Assembly: GCF_900177685.1 (NCBI RefSeq)
Contig: NZ_FXAY01000007.1
Coordinates: 62,001-126,000, forward strand
Direction of reading: 5' to 3'
From: Agreia pratensis
Lineage (GTDB): Bacteria > Actinomycetota > Actinomycetes > Actinomycetales > Microbacteriaceae
Length of the DNA: 64,000 nucleotides
The notes below the pieces were generated by a model. The model was not told the origin of the DNA. It ran no database searches and saw only the letters and a program-made list of their open reading frames with translations. This document shows, piece by piece, positions 55,406 through 63,962 of this stretch. The position numbers and the translations under genes are program-made. How positions within the stretch are numbered: position 1 is the first letter of the stretch; the number at the start of each line of letters is the position of its first letter.

Positions 55406-55971
55406 GTGACGTGACAACCGAGACCGTGTCGACGGATGAGGCCGGTGAGGTCGTGGTCGTCGACGAGGCGATCGTGGGAACCGATGTAGCTGAGTCGAGT
55501 GAGTCCACCCCGGAGGCGAACCTCGACGACGAGGGCGACATCGCAGCTGACTACATCGAGGAACTCCTCGATATCTGCGATCTCGACGGAGACATCGACA
55601 TCGACACCCGTGGTGGCCGCGCTTACATCTCTGTCAACGCGTCAGGCGACAGCAACATCCGCGTTCTTTCGAAGCCCGACACCGTCAACGCTTTGCAGGA
55701 GCTCACCCGTCTCGCTGTTCAGACGAAGACCGGTGCCTTCAGCCGCTTGATTCTCGATGTGGGTGGAAGTCGCGAGGCTCGTCAGGCCGAGCTCGGCCGA
55801 CTCGTCGATTCTGCGGTCGCTCGTCTCGATGCCGGCGAAGAGTCTGCCGCACTGCCGGCCATGTCGTCATACGAGCGCAAACTTGTTCACGACATCGTCG
55901 CGGAGCGTGGGCTGGTCTCAGCCTCCGAAGGTGACGGCCGCGATCGCCACACCGTCATCAGCCGCGGCTGA
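55402..55971 (+). CDS. jag: Jag/KhpB RNA-binding protein (KH-R3H)
   Basis: 189 residues from GTG 55402. Acidic N-terminal 50 residues, then a KH-II domain (about 55-120; GGRAYISVNASGDSNIRVLS) and an R3H domain (about 125-185) with LPAMSSYERKLVHDIVAERG. It binds RNA with KhpA and affects division and wall synthesis. The acidic start is typical of actinobacterial Jag. Overlaps yidC by four bases. Confidence 0.93.
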   Translation: MSDVTTETVSTDEAGEVVVVDEAIVGTDVAESSESTPEANLDDEGDIAADYIEELLDICDLDGDIDIDTRGGRAYISVNASGDSNIRVLSKPDTVNALQELTRLAVQTKTGAFSRLILDVGGSREARQAELGRLVDSAVARLDAGEESAALPAMSSYERKLVHDIVAERGLVSASEGDGRDRHTVISRG

Positions 55972-56006
55972 CCGAGCACTACTCCCCCGCACTTACGGGA
56001 ACCGTG

Positions 56007-56642
56007 ATGAGCATTCCTGAGAACACCGAAGTCGAGCCCGGCGTTGCTGCTGACCTGTTCGGCAACCGCATCGAGCTCGCCCGAGAGTTCACGAACGCGC
56101 TGGCGACCCACGGCGAAGAGTACGGTCTCATCGGTCCGTTGGAACTCCCCCGGCTGTGGACTCGGCATGTTCTCAACTGTGCGATCGTGGCTCCCCTGCT
56201 TCGTGAGGGAACCGTAGGAGATATCGGTAGTGGCGCTGGGCTTCCCGGTCTGATTCTGGCTATCGCCCGGCCCGAGATCCACTTCACTCTCATCGAACCG
56301 ATGGAGCGTCGGGTCAAGTGGCTGAATGATCAGGTGCGTTCTCTCAAACTCGATAACGTGACCGTTCTGCGTGACCGGGCCGAAGACGTGCGGCTGGCAG
56401 AGGGCTTCGATCAGCTCACTGCTCGTGCCGTGAGTGCGTTCTCGAAACTCATCCCCATGTGCGCACCCCTTGTCGTACCCGGGGGCGAATTCATCCTGAT
56501 GAAGGGCATCAACGCGGCGAAAGAGATCGATGCTGCCGAGAAGCAGATTCGACGGTTCAAGCTCCGCGATGTCAGTGTTGTCGAGCTGGGTGAAGGCGTT
56601 CTGCCAGAGACGACTCGCGTAATCAGGGCTATCGTTTCGTAG
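56007..56642 (+). CDS. rsmG: RsmG, 16S rRNA m7G527 methyltransferase
   Basis: 211 residues from ATG 56007 (an adjacent GTG at 56004 is equally possible). SAM-binding motif VGDIGSGAGLPGLILAI (about 75-91), LIGPLELPRLWTRHVLNC before it, and VLRDRAEDVR after. Last gene of the operon; the parS1 palindrome follows immediately and may double as its terminator. Confidence 0.96.
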   Translation: MSIPENTEVEPGVAADLFGNRIELAREFTNALATHGEEYGLIGPLELPRLWTRHVLNCAIVAPLLREGTVGDIGSGAGLPGLILAIARPEIHFTLIEPMERRVKWLNDQVRSLKLDNVTVLRDRAEDVRLAEGFDQLTARAVSAFSKLIPMCAPLVVPGGEFILMKGINAAKEIDAAEKQIRRFKLRDVSVVELGEGVLPETTRVIRAIVS

Positions 56643-56645
56643 AGC

Positions 56646-56673
56646 CTCGAATGTTTCACGTGAAACATTCGAG
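56646..56673. other. parS: parS site 1 in a 28-bp perfect palindrome
   Basis: TGTTTCACGTGAAACA (56652-56667) is the consensus ParB site without mismatch, extended by CTCGAA / TTCGAG to a 28-bp palindrome four bases after rsmG. Confidence 0.95.
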
Positions 56674-57180
56674 TTGCGTTGTCATCCGAGTTGGCGGTTC
56701 AGTGCTGCTTCGCCCGTTGCTGTCGCTGGGCTGAACGGGGCATCGAGGAACAGAGCGAGACGAACCGGCCGTGGGCGCAGACAGCCGATGTGGGGTGCGG
56801 CGCCGCTCATTCCTCGCCGCTCATCCATGGCCACTCCCCCGGTGGCAGACAGGGGTGGCCCGCGTGCCTTGTGCGGCACAACCCTTCTCAGCGTCGCCTT
56901 GGCGGAACGCGCACACCATGCGCTCCTCCACGGAGCTGCGATGGAGATCCAGCGGGATGCCCGAGACCTCGTCGATAGTAAGACAAGCGATGTCGCCAGC
57001 ACTTGCTCCAGATTGATTCCCACGCTGCGATCTCGGTGCTGTGCGTGCCCACCTTCATCATGAAGTCCGGTCGAGGTGGACATCAGCGGCCGGCTGGAAG
57101 TAGCTGCCTCGCTCGTGAATGAACGGTGGCGTGGGTGTCACGTGTCATCGACGACTCGCGATCCGCGACTTACAAAAGAC

Positions 57181-57222
57181 GACCGGTGACCGGTGACCTG
57201 TGACCTGTGACCGGTGACCGGT
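57181..57222. repeat. 7-bp tandem array GACCKGT x6
   Basis: Six units: GACCGGT twice, GACCTGT twice, GACCGGT twice, then GATCG. No function visible. Confidence 0.9.
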
Positions 57223-58131
57223 GATCGAAGCGACCAGCGCTTGGTCTAGCGTGTTCGAATGTGACGTGGGTCCGCTCCACGGGTGTGGAAGCTGGTCGAC
57301 TCACGCAGCCGAAACAGGTAATTGCTCTAGTTTGCGGGCGGAGCGAAAGCCAGGTTGGAGCCTCGTGGACGTACGCCAGGTCTCCTCCGCGCGGTGTTGG
57401 GAGACGATCCCGCAGCATCTGCGCTGACCGTTGGCGGGCCGCATTCCTGTGTGTGCATTGTCCTCGAATGGAGGTGTGCACACGCTCGAATCTGGCGGTC
57501 GGCAGTGTCCGTTGTGGTGCGCCGGACAGGAAAATTGGCAGCAAATGGCTGGCATGGTGATGGCGCCTACTGCGCGTGATTTCACGACGGAACAGGTCGG
57601 AAAGGGTTCGATTCAGAGTTCACGGGTGGGCGCCTGGGATGTGGGCAGCGGCGACAGGAGGCACTGAAAATCGCGGACCGCGATGTTGCCTTGTGGGCAT
57701 AACTCGCAGTACACAGGGAACCTCGCGTAGGCACGGATAGAGGGTAATGAGAGAGCTTCTCTCTGGGTTATTGAGGACTGGAGAGGCTCGGAATCGACAG
57801 AAGTGGGTCCGCAGACGACGACCCCACCCGGATGAGAAGTGACTGACCTGCGCAAGATGCTTGGGAGGGTAGTAGACGCAGCGGACGTAGAAGCAGAGGC
57901 ACTGGTGATTCAGCAGCGATGCAAGGCGGCTGCGACTGAGAAGCGATGCGCCGAACCTGGGGAGTAAGCCGGTGGGTTGGGTAGCGGAGACTATGCCACG
58001 GATGGGACGTGGTGACGTAGGGACGTGGGCAGGTGGTGATGAGGTGATGAGGAAACGGACGCAGGATGTGGTCGCGGAGTGAGTGGTGGCGCGGAATGCG
58101 CTCGCCCGACTGATGCACTGACGCGGTTGAC

Positions 58132-58192
58132 GCGCAGATGGGTGGCGCAGATGGGTGGCGCAGATGGGTGGCGCAGATGGGTGGCGCAGAAT
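58132..58192. repeat. 13-bp tandem array GGTGGCGCAGATG x4
   Basis: Three exact copies from 58141 plus a fourth ending GAATG, preceded by a partial copy (GCGCAGATG). Confidence 0.9.
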
Positions 58193-58238
58193 GCGGTGGC
58201 GCGGGGACGCGGCGGCGCAGGGACGCGGACACGTGGAC

Positions 58239-58318
58239 GTGGAGACGTGGAGACGTGGAGATGCGGAGATGCGGAGATGCGGAGATGCGGAGACGTGGAG
58301 ATGCGGAGACGTGGATAT
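58239..58318. repeat. 8-bp degenerate tandem array GYGGAGAY x10
   Basis: Ten consecutive 8-bp units alternating GTGGAGAC, GTGGAGAT, GCGGAGAT and GCGGAGAC, the last being GTGGATAT; flanked upstream by ACGTGGAC. Purine-rich plus strand. Confidence 0.9.
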
Positions 58319-58348
58319 GCGCGGGCGCAGAGATGGTGAGAAGCTGTG

Positions 58349-58444
58349 CTTGCCCGCTTGCCCGCTTGCCCGCTTGCCCGCTTGCCCGCTTGCCCGCTTG
58401 CCCGCTTGCCCGCTTGCCCGCTTGCCCGCTTGCCCGCTTGCCCG
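58349..58444. repeat. 8-bp perfect tandem array CTTGCCCG x12
   Basis: Twelve identical copies over 96 bp; the next bases (GTTGACACGG) depart from the unit. The perfect identity points to recent slippage or selection, and copy number probably varies between strains. Unit length is not a multiple of three, so the frame changes every copy. Confidence 0.95.
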
Positions 58445-59159
58445 GTTGACACGGCTGATGCGGTGAGTGCGGTGAGCCCGGGCTTAGTCTCTGCAGCGCT
58501 CCAGCTCTGAGACGCAGACGCTGTAGGTGGGGGTGCCGAGAGCCTCGGTGGTGCGAAGATGGCGTCGACGAGTGCGGGGAATAGTGCCCTTGAATAGGCA
58601 GTGGCGGCACTTTGCGGGGCGACTGCGTGATGAGCGTCGCCTGTTCGGAGGGCGAGTTGTCCGCGCCTGAGATCCGATTGGATCGGCGCGGTGCGAATGT
58701 CGGCTCCCGCCGAGCTGCGGGCCTGTGCGGATTGCACTCGCGTGGCGTTGTCGGGACAGCATGCGGTCTTTACAGCTCGGCCGTGTCAGTCGTCATCTGA
58801 TCACGGCAGTGGCCGTGCCATCAACGCGATCGCGCAGTCGAACGGGCATCGGCGATGCGTTGCGGAGAGCGTTGCAGCGAAAGCGATCCACTCGGAGATC
58901 CGTTCGTCTCCATCGAACCCTGTTTTCTGCGCGGTGTGTGCCTGGTCTCGCTCGGATGCTCATGTCCCACACGAAATTCAGGAAGGCTCGAAGATTGATT
59001 GTCGCGGAGGTGCCCACCGAAAGACGTGGCCGATGTGGCGTGGCGTCCCTCTCGCGACGAAAAGCCACCGATGCGTCGTCGCGAACTCCTCGACCCGATG
59101 GGCGGGACACTCGGAGTTCGCTCGGAGCCGCCTTCTTCCGAACGCTCATTGCCGTCCGA

Positions 59160-59175
59160 TGTTTCACGTGAAACA
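59160..59175. other. parS: parS site 2
   Basis: Exact TGTTTCACGTGAAACA, 331 bp upstream of the parA start, with CCGA / TTCGAG flanks. Confidence 0.95.
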
Positions 59176-59506
59176 TTCGAGGATCTCGACAAGAGTGTCA
59201 TGCGAAAAGAGGGACGGGCGCGCATACTGCACTTTGAATGATGTCGTCAAGAGCAAAGCAGGACTTTTCGTTCGCTCAAACGGATCCTAAGCGATTTTGG
59301 TGGTCTCCAGAACGGACGAAAATCGGGCAAAAATCGACCGATTTCTGTCTCAACTTAGAGTTTCCAGCGACGGCGGGTACTTTGGTCTAGGGACGATTTC
59401 GTTTCGACATGTGGTCACGTGATTGATGGTCAGTGTCTTCCATCCTCTCCCCCGGCCTCGGGTTTCTTCGGGTCGCCAACGGAACTCAGCAAGTCAGGAT
59501 TTGTGG

Positions 59507-60433
59507 ATGTCAACGGAACCAATTGGTGGAGACGCATCGTTCGATGCCTCGACACCCCTGGCTCGTGAGCTGGCCGACCTCTCGAATCGTCGTCGCAATT
59601 TCGCGAAGCGTGTTGTTCCTCTTCCGGATACGACACGAGTATTCACCGTCGCCAACCAGAAGGGTGGGGTCGGCAAGACCACGACGACAGTCAATCTTGC
59701 AGCGGCACTCGCTCGCAGCGGGGCTCGCGTTCTCGTGATCGACCTCGATCCGCAGGGCAACGCATCGACGGCCCTTGGTGTAGAACACCGGGCAGACACT
59801 CCGAGCGTGTACGACGCACTCGTTCGTGACGAACCCATGGCCGACCTCGTTCAGAAGAGTCCAGAGTTCGACACTCTCTTCTGCGTGCCAGCCACCATCG
59901 ATCTCGCCGGCGCGGAGATCGAACTTGTGCCCATGGTCGCCCGCGAGCAACGCCTCCGCACGAGCGTGGACGCGTATCTGCAGGAGTCATTCGACGCCGA
60001 CGCCGCGTATCACTACGTATTCATCGACTGCCCACCGTCTCTCGGCCTGCTCACCATCAACGCCTTCGTCGCGGCGCATGAAGTTCTCATTCCCATCCAG
60101 TGCGAGTACTACGCGCTCGAAGGTCTGAGTCAACTCTTGAAGAACATCCAGCTGATCGAGCGTCACCTGAATCCCACTCTTGCCGTATCGACGATTCTGC
60201 TGACGATGTACGACGGTCGCACGCGCCTGGCCTTTCAAGTGGCAGAGGATGTTCGCAGTCACTTCCCGGATCAGACCCTCGCCGCCGTCATCCCCCGCTC
60301 GGTACGAGTGTCGGAGGCCCCCAGCTATGGTCAGACCGTGATCAGCTTCGACCCCAATTCACCCGGCGCACTCTCGTATTTCGAGGCCGCAGCCGAGATC
60401 GCAGACAGAGGAGCGCCCACCGATGGCAACTAA
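59507..60433 (+). CDS. parA: ParA, chromosome-partition ATPase
   Basis: 308 residues from ATG 59507 (AGGA seven bases upstream). Residues 1-45 are a non-conserved extension; the deviant Walker A KGGVGKTTTTVNLAAALA starts at about 53, Walker A' LVIDLDPQGNAST and Walker B FIDCPPSLGLLT follow. It forms a DNA-bound ATPase gradient pulled on by ParB-parS complexes. The 330-bp gap upstream contains AAATCGG / CCGATTT (59320-59344), a possible operator, and no gene. Confidence 0.96.
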   Translation: MSTEPIGGDASFDASTPLARELADLSNRRRNFAKRVVPLPDTTRVFTVANQKGGVGKTTTTVNLAAALARSGARVLVIDLDPQGNASTALGVEHRADTPSVYDALVRDEPMADLVQKSPEFDTLFCVPATIDLAGAEIELVPMVAREQRLRTSVDAYLQESFDADAAYHYVFIDCPPSLGLLTINAFVAAHEVLIPIQCEYYALEGLSQLLKNIQLIERHLNPTLAVSTILLTMYDGRTRLAFQVAEDVRSHFPDQTLAAVIPRSVRVSEAPSYGQTVISFDPNSPGALSYFEAAAEIADRGAPTDGN

Positions 60434-61403
60434 GAAGAGAACCGGCCTCGGTCGAGGGATCGGCGCCCTCATCCCCACCAATGACTCGGTCGATTCCGAT
60501 GGGCGCCCGGGAGTTCGACCGGTAGACGTGTTCTTTGCCGATCGTGGCGAGGCAGCTGTTCCGCCGCAGGCGGATCTGGTCGAGGTACCCGGGGCTCGCC
60601 TCGCCCACCTTGATCCCGCCGATATCGTTCCTAATGCGAAGCAGCCGCGCGCAGTCTTCAAAGAAGATGATCTTGCCGAGCTCGTCGTATCGATCCGTGA
60701 GATCGGCGTGCTTCAGCCTGTGGTTGTGCGCCCACTCCCCCTCGTTGCAGGCGAGAGACCCAAGTATGAACTGGTCATGGGTGAGCGGCGGCTCCGGGCA
60801 ACCCGGCAGGTCGGCCTCGAGAGCATTCCGGCGATCGTCAAAGACACCGCCGATGAAAACATGCTTCGCGACGCCTTGCTTGAGAACCTCCACCGGTCCG
60901 AGCTCAATCCCCTTGAAGAGGCCTCGGCGTACCAGCAGCTTCTCAGTGACTTCGGAATCACGCAAGACGAGCTGGCAACACGGATCGGTCGATCACGACC
61001 TCAGATCACGAACACGATCCGTCTGCTTCGCCTGCCTGCCGCGGTTCAAAAGCGCGTAGCCGCCGGCGTTCTCAGCGCCGGTCACGCACGAGCGGTGCTG
61101 TCTGCAGGAGACGCCGACGCGATGACACGTCTCGCCGACAAGATCGTGAACGAAGACCTCTCTGTTCGAGCCGCAGAGGCCGCCGCGAGTGCTGCTCCGA
61201 AGCCGGCGAAAGCCAAGACCGTCGCAGGCGCCAAGCGGGGCCACCTCGACGAGATCGCCGACCGCCTGGGAGATCGTCTCGACACCCGCGTGAAGGTGAG
61301 TCTCGGTAGATCGAAGGGCCAGATCGTCATCGATTTCGCCACTATCGGCGACCTGAATCGCATCCTCGCCGAGCTGGGTGACAAGGGATTCGGCCGCCCC
61401 TGA
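60423..61403 (+). CDS. parB: ParB, centromere-binding CTPase
   Basis: 326 residues, overlapping parA by 11 bases. N-terminal KKRTGLGRGIGALIPTN (the ParA-contact peptide), CTP-binding box MGERRLRATRQVGL (about 120-133), DNA-binding helix-turn-helix QDELATRIGRSRPQITNTIR and a C-terminal dimerisation domain. It nucleates on the four parS sites nearby and spreads as a sliding clamp. Confidence 0.97.
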   Translation: MATKKRTGLGRGIGALIPTNDSVDSDGRPGVRPVDVFFADRGEAAVPPQADLVEVPGARLAHLDPADIVPNAKQPRAVFKEDDLAELVVSIREIGVLQPVVVRPLPLVAGERPKYELVMGERRLRATRQVGLESIPAIVKDTADENMLRDALLENLHRSELNPLEEASAYQQLLSDFGITQDELATRIGRSRPQITNTIRLLRLPAAVQKRVAAGVLSAGHARAVLSAGDADAMTRLADKIVNEDLSVRAAEAAASAAPKPAKAKTVAGAKRGHLDEIADRLGDRLDTRVKVSLGRSKGQIVIDFATIGDLNRILAELGDKGFGRP

Positions 61404-61438
61404 CTCCATCGTGGCCTCGCTGCCGCCAGATACAACAC

Positions 61439-61470
61439 AACCCCGATGTTTCACGTGAAACATCGGGGTT
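61439..61470. other. parS: parS site 3 inside a 32-bp palindrome after parB
   Basis: parS TGTTTCACGTGAAACA at 61447-61462 is extended by AACCCCGA / TCGGGGTT to a perfect 32-bp palindrome, shaped as a terminator hairpin between the converging parB and ddl genes. One element seems to serve both segregation and termination. Confidence 0.92.
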
Positions 61471-61492
61471 GCGTCGTTAATAGCGGCAGGAA

Positions 61493-61508
61493 TGTTTCAC
61501 GTGAAACA
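61493..61508. other. parS: parS site 4
   Basis: Exact TGTTTCACGTGAAACA 30 bp after site 3, 13 bp from the ddl stop, with the same 3' flank TTCGAGTTGCG as site 1. Confidence 0.95.
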
Positions 61509-61521
61509 TTCGAGTTGCGCG

Positions 61522-62484
61522 TCAGATCGCGGCGTCCGAAATGGCCTTTTCGCCCAGCGCTTCGTAGACCTCGCCGAGGTTGAGCCCGGCTGCCTGGATG
61601 GCCTGGGGAACCAGGGAGGTCTCGGTGAGGCCGGGCAGCACGTTGGCCTCGAGGAACCAGACCACACCGTCATCATCGATGATGAGATCGACGCGCGAGA
61701 TGTGCCGCAAGGCGAGTGTGTTGTGGATGGAGAGAGCGGTGGACTGAGCCAGCTCGGTGACTTCGGGCGACAGGCGCGCAGGAGTGAAGAAGCGGGTCTC
61801 CCCCGCGTTGTACCGAGCGTCGTATCCATAGACACCCAACCGGGGCTCGATCTCGACGGCGGGCAGCGCAAATGGACCGTCGCCCGTGTCGATGATGCCG
61901 ACCGAGATCTCGGTACCCGAGACGCGACGTTCGATCAGTGCGACGTCGCCATATGTGTACGCCTCGACAACTCCCCGGCGAAGATCGTCTGTGTCGGCGA
62001 CCATTGAGACGCCCTGCGCCGACCCACCCTGCGCCGGCTTCACAACGAGGTCTGTGCCGAACTGACTGGCGACGCGATCGAGAACCTGCGCCGACCCGAG
62101 CTCGCGGAACGTATCGCGCGGGAGCGTGATGGACTCGGGCGTCGAGAACCCGGCACGGGCAACGATGACCTTCGCCGTGGGCTTGTGCCAGGCGAGCCGG
62201 CTCGAGCCGGGCTGAGACCCCACGTATGTGATCTCGAGGGCATCGAGCAGCGCCCTGAGAGCGCCATCCTCACCACTCGCGCCATGGAGTGCGGGCCAGA
62301 CCACGTCGGGGCGGTTGGACTCGAGGTAGGACAGCAGTGTCGCATCCGGTTCACGCAGAATCACGGTGTGTCCACGATCGAGCAGGCCATCGGCGACGCG
62401 ACGACCGGAGCGGAGCGAGACGTCACGCTCGTGCGAGATGCCTCCGGCCAAAACGACAACGGTACGAGAGGTCACGGTATTCAT
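61522..62484 (-). CDS. ddl: D-alanine--D-alanine ligase
   Basis: 320 residues from ATG 62484, two bases after the aminotransferase stop. ATP-grasp enzyme: VVVLAGGISHERDVSLRSG start, WPALHGASGEDGALRALLD, LVVKPAQGGSAQGVSMV, and catalytic ISRVDLIIDDDG and FLEANVLPGLTETSLVP. Makes D-Ala-D-Ala for peptidoglycan. Somewhat shorter than E. coli Ddl families, but a known type at this locus in actinobacteria. Confidence 0.9.
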   Translation of the reverse strand: MNTVTSRTVVVLAGGISHERDVSLRSGRRVADGLLDRGHTVILREPDATLLSYLESNRPDVVWPALHGASGEDGALRALLDALEITYVGSQPGSSRLAWHKPTAKVIVARAGFSTPESITLPRDTFRELGSAQVLDRVASQFGTDLVVKPAQGGSAQGVSMVADTDDLRRGVVEAYTYGDVALIERRVSGTEISVGIIDTGDGPFALPAVEIEPRLGVYGYDARYNAGETRFFTPARLSPEVTELAQSTALSIHNTLALRHISRVDLIIDDDGVVWFLEANVLPGLTETSLVPQAIQAAGLNLGEVYEALGEKAISDAAI

Positions 62485-62486
62485 CC

Positions 62487-63812
62487 CTAGTTTGTGTTGG
62501 GCGGCGGTGCTGTGTAGTTGTCGTCGCGGCGAATCGCGGTGAGTGGACCCGTCGCTGAGAACGACTCGAGCAGGTCGCGCTCGGCGTTGATGACGCTCGT
62601 GAGGCGTCTGATGCCGAGTTTGATCTGTTCGGGCGTCGGGTAGCAGAACGAGAGGCGAATGTTGTTTCGCCCCTGACCGTCTGCGAAGAAGGCTGTGCCG
62701 GGCGTGTAGGCAACCAACTCGGTGACGGCCCGCGGCAGCATCTGCTTGGAATCGAGGTAGTCGGGCAGGGTGAGCCAGACGTAGAAGCCGCCGTTGGGGT
62801 TGGTCCACGTGAGATCGGGCAGGTACTCGGTAAGCGCGGAGAGCATCGTCTCTTTGCGCTCTTTGTAGATGCCGCGGAAGGTGTCGATCTGGCCCTTCCA
62901 ATCAGCAGTGTCGAGATACTGGCTGATGATCATCTGACTGAAGGAGCTCGGACTGAGCACGGCGGCCTCGTTGGCGAGGATCAGCTTCTCGCGGATGGCA
63001 TGCGGTGCGAGGGCCCAGCCGACACGGAATCCGGGCGCGAGAGTCTTCGAGAACGTACCCAGGTAGATGACACCGTCGGTCTCGAGCGACCGGATGGCCG
63101 CGGGCGGCTTCTCTTCGAAGTACAGCAGGCCGTACGGGTTGTCCTCGAGAACGAGAATGCCCTCTGACCTGCAGATTTCGAGAATCTCTACTCGACGCTC
63201 CCAGCTGAGCGTCACGCCAGCGGGATTATGGAAGGTGGGGATCGTGTAGAGGAACTTGATGCGCTTGCCGGCTCGTTTGAGTCCATTGATGTGCTCCCGC
63301 AGCGCCTCGGGGATCAGGCCGTGTTCGTCCATGGGAACATGTTCGATCTCAGCCTGGTACGACTTGAAGATGACGACGGCCGTGACGTAGCTGGGACCCT
63401 CTGAGAGCACGACGTCTCCCGGGTCGAGAAACAGTTTGCTGACGAGCTCGAGCGCGTGCTGCGATCCGGTCGTGACGACGACATCGTCGACGCCGGCCTT
63501 GATGCCTTCGAGTGCCATGACGTCGAGGATCTGCTCACGCAGCGCCGGAACGCCCTGCCCCGACCCGTACTGGAGTGCAGCCGCGCCCTGATTCGACATC
63601 ACCCGGTTCATGGCGTCGATGACGAGGTCTTGGGGAAGGCCCGATACGAACGGCATTCCACCGGCCAACGAGACGACCTCGGGGCGGGATGCCACGGCGA
63701 ACAGTGCACGCACCTCGGATGCTGCCAGGCCTGCCGCGCGGGCGGCGTAGTTGCCGTACCACGGGTCGAGGTTGTTTCCTGTGCCACTTCGAGTGTTGTC
63801 GTTCACGCGCAC
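62487..63812 (-). CDS. PLP-dependent class I/II aminotransferase
   Basis: 441 residues from GTG 63812 (AGGAA upstream; GTG 63806 is an alternative). Fold-type I features: SLAGGMPFVSGLP, YGSGQGVPALREQI, TTGSQHALELVSKLFLDPGD, the Asp/Tyr pair LEDNPYGLLYF and the PLP Lys in GTFSKTLAPGFRVGW (about 255). Resembles 2-aminoadipate/aromatic or valine-pyruvate transaminases of the MocR-catalytic-domain type without the wHTH. Likely transcribed with ddl; whether it supplies D-amino acids is open. Confidence 0.92.
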   Translation of the reverse strand: MRVNDNTRSGTGNNLDPWYGNYAARAAGLAASEVRALFAVASRPEVVSLAGGMPFVSGLPQDLVIDAMNRVMSNQGAAALQYGSGQGVPALREQILDVMALEGIKAGVDDVVVTTGSQHALELVSKLFLDPGDVVLSEGPSYVTAVVIFKSYQAEIEHVPMDEHGLIPEALREHINGLKRAGKRIKFLYTIPTFHNPAGVTLSWERRVEILEICRSEGILVLEDNPYGLLYFEEKPPAAIRSLETDGVIYLGTFSKTLAPGFRVGWALAPHAIREKLILANEAAVLSPSSFSQMIISQYLDTADWKGQIDTFRGIYKERKETMLSALTEYLPDLTWTNPNGGFYVWLTLPDYLDSKQMLPRAVTELVAYTPGTAFFADGQGRNNIRLSFCYPTPEQIKLGIRRLTSVINAERDLLESFSATGPLTAIRRDDNYTAPPPNTN

Positions 63813-63915
63813 TTCCTGGGTCGAGACCGAAATTCCATACTATCCAGCCCCTGGCGTGTCGAACGCCGGGCTGGGCGTATCCCAAGCCACAGGCATCCAG
63901 GTGGCCTTTAACGAC

Positions 63916-63948
63916 GTCGGGCCCCCTGCGAGATGCAGGGGGCCCGAC
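63916..63948 (-). terminator. Terminator after the thioredoxin gene
   Basis: GTCGGGCCCCCTGC and GCAGGGGGCCCGAC form a perfect 14-bp stem around a five-base loop, 15 bases after the partial gene's stop. Confidence 0.85.
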
Positions 63949-63962
63949 GAACGTACTGAAAG

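Larger units (their letters stand above)
56674..59159. other. Repeat-rich non-coding block between parS1 and parS2
   Basis: About 2.5 kb with no frame I can defend as a gene: open frames occur on both strands but show no domain, use low-complexity Arg/Ser/Pro/Ala sequence and lack ribosome sites. It contains four tandem arrays (57181, 58132, 58239, 58349). From about 57620 to 58340 the plus strand is strongly G-rich relative to C. In related actinobacteria rsmG and parA are normally near-adjacent, so this is an insertion or expansion. Confidence 0.7.

Noticed and set aside
56682-57083. 133-codon minus-strand frame after rsmG
   Set aside because: No homology I can recognise, no ribosome site, Arg/Ala/Ser-rich, and overlapped by equally long plus-strand frames.
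57590-57625. tRNA-like GGTTCGATTC motif in the non-coding block
   Set aside because: The flanking five-base arms do not pair and no acceptor, D-arm or anticodon arm can be folded around it.
58132-58444. Possible CRISPR array
   Set aside because: Repeats are contiguous 8- and 13-bp tandems without spacers, and no cas genes are present.
57768-58610. Long minus-strand frame with GKRASGQA-type repeats
   Set aside because: It simply translates the 8-bp and 13-bp arrays; no ribosome site, no domain, low-complexity Ser/Pro/Arg composition, and equally long frames exist in other phases.
59411-59426. Fifth parS
   Set aside because: Only the central TCACGTGA matches; outer positions differ from TGTTTCACGTGAAACA, so ParB specific binding is unlikely.
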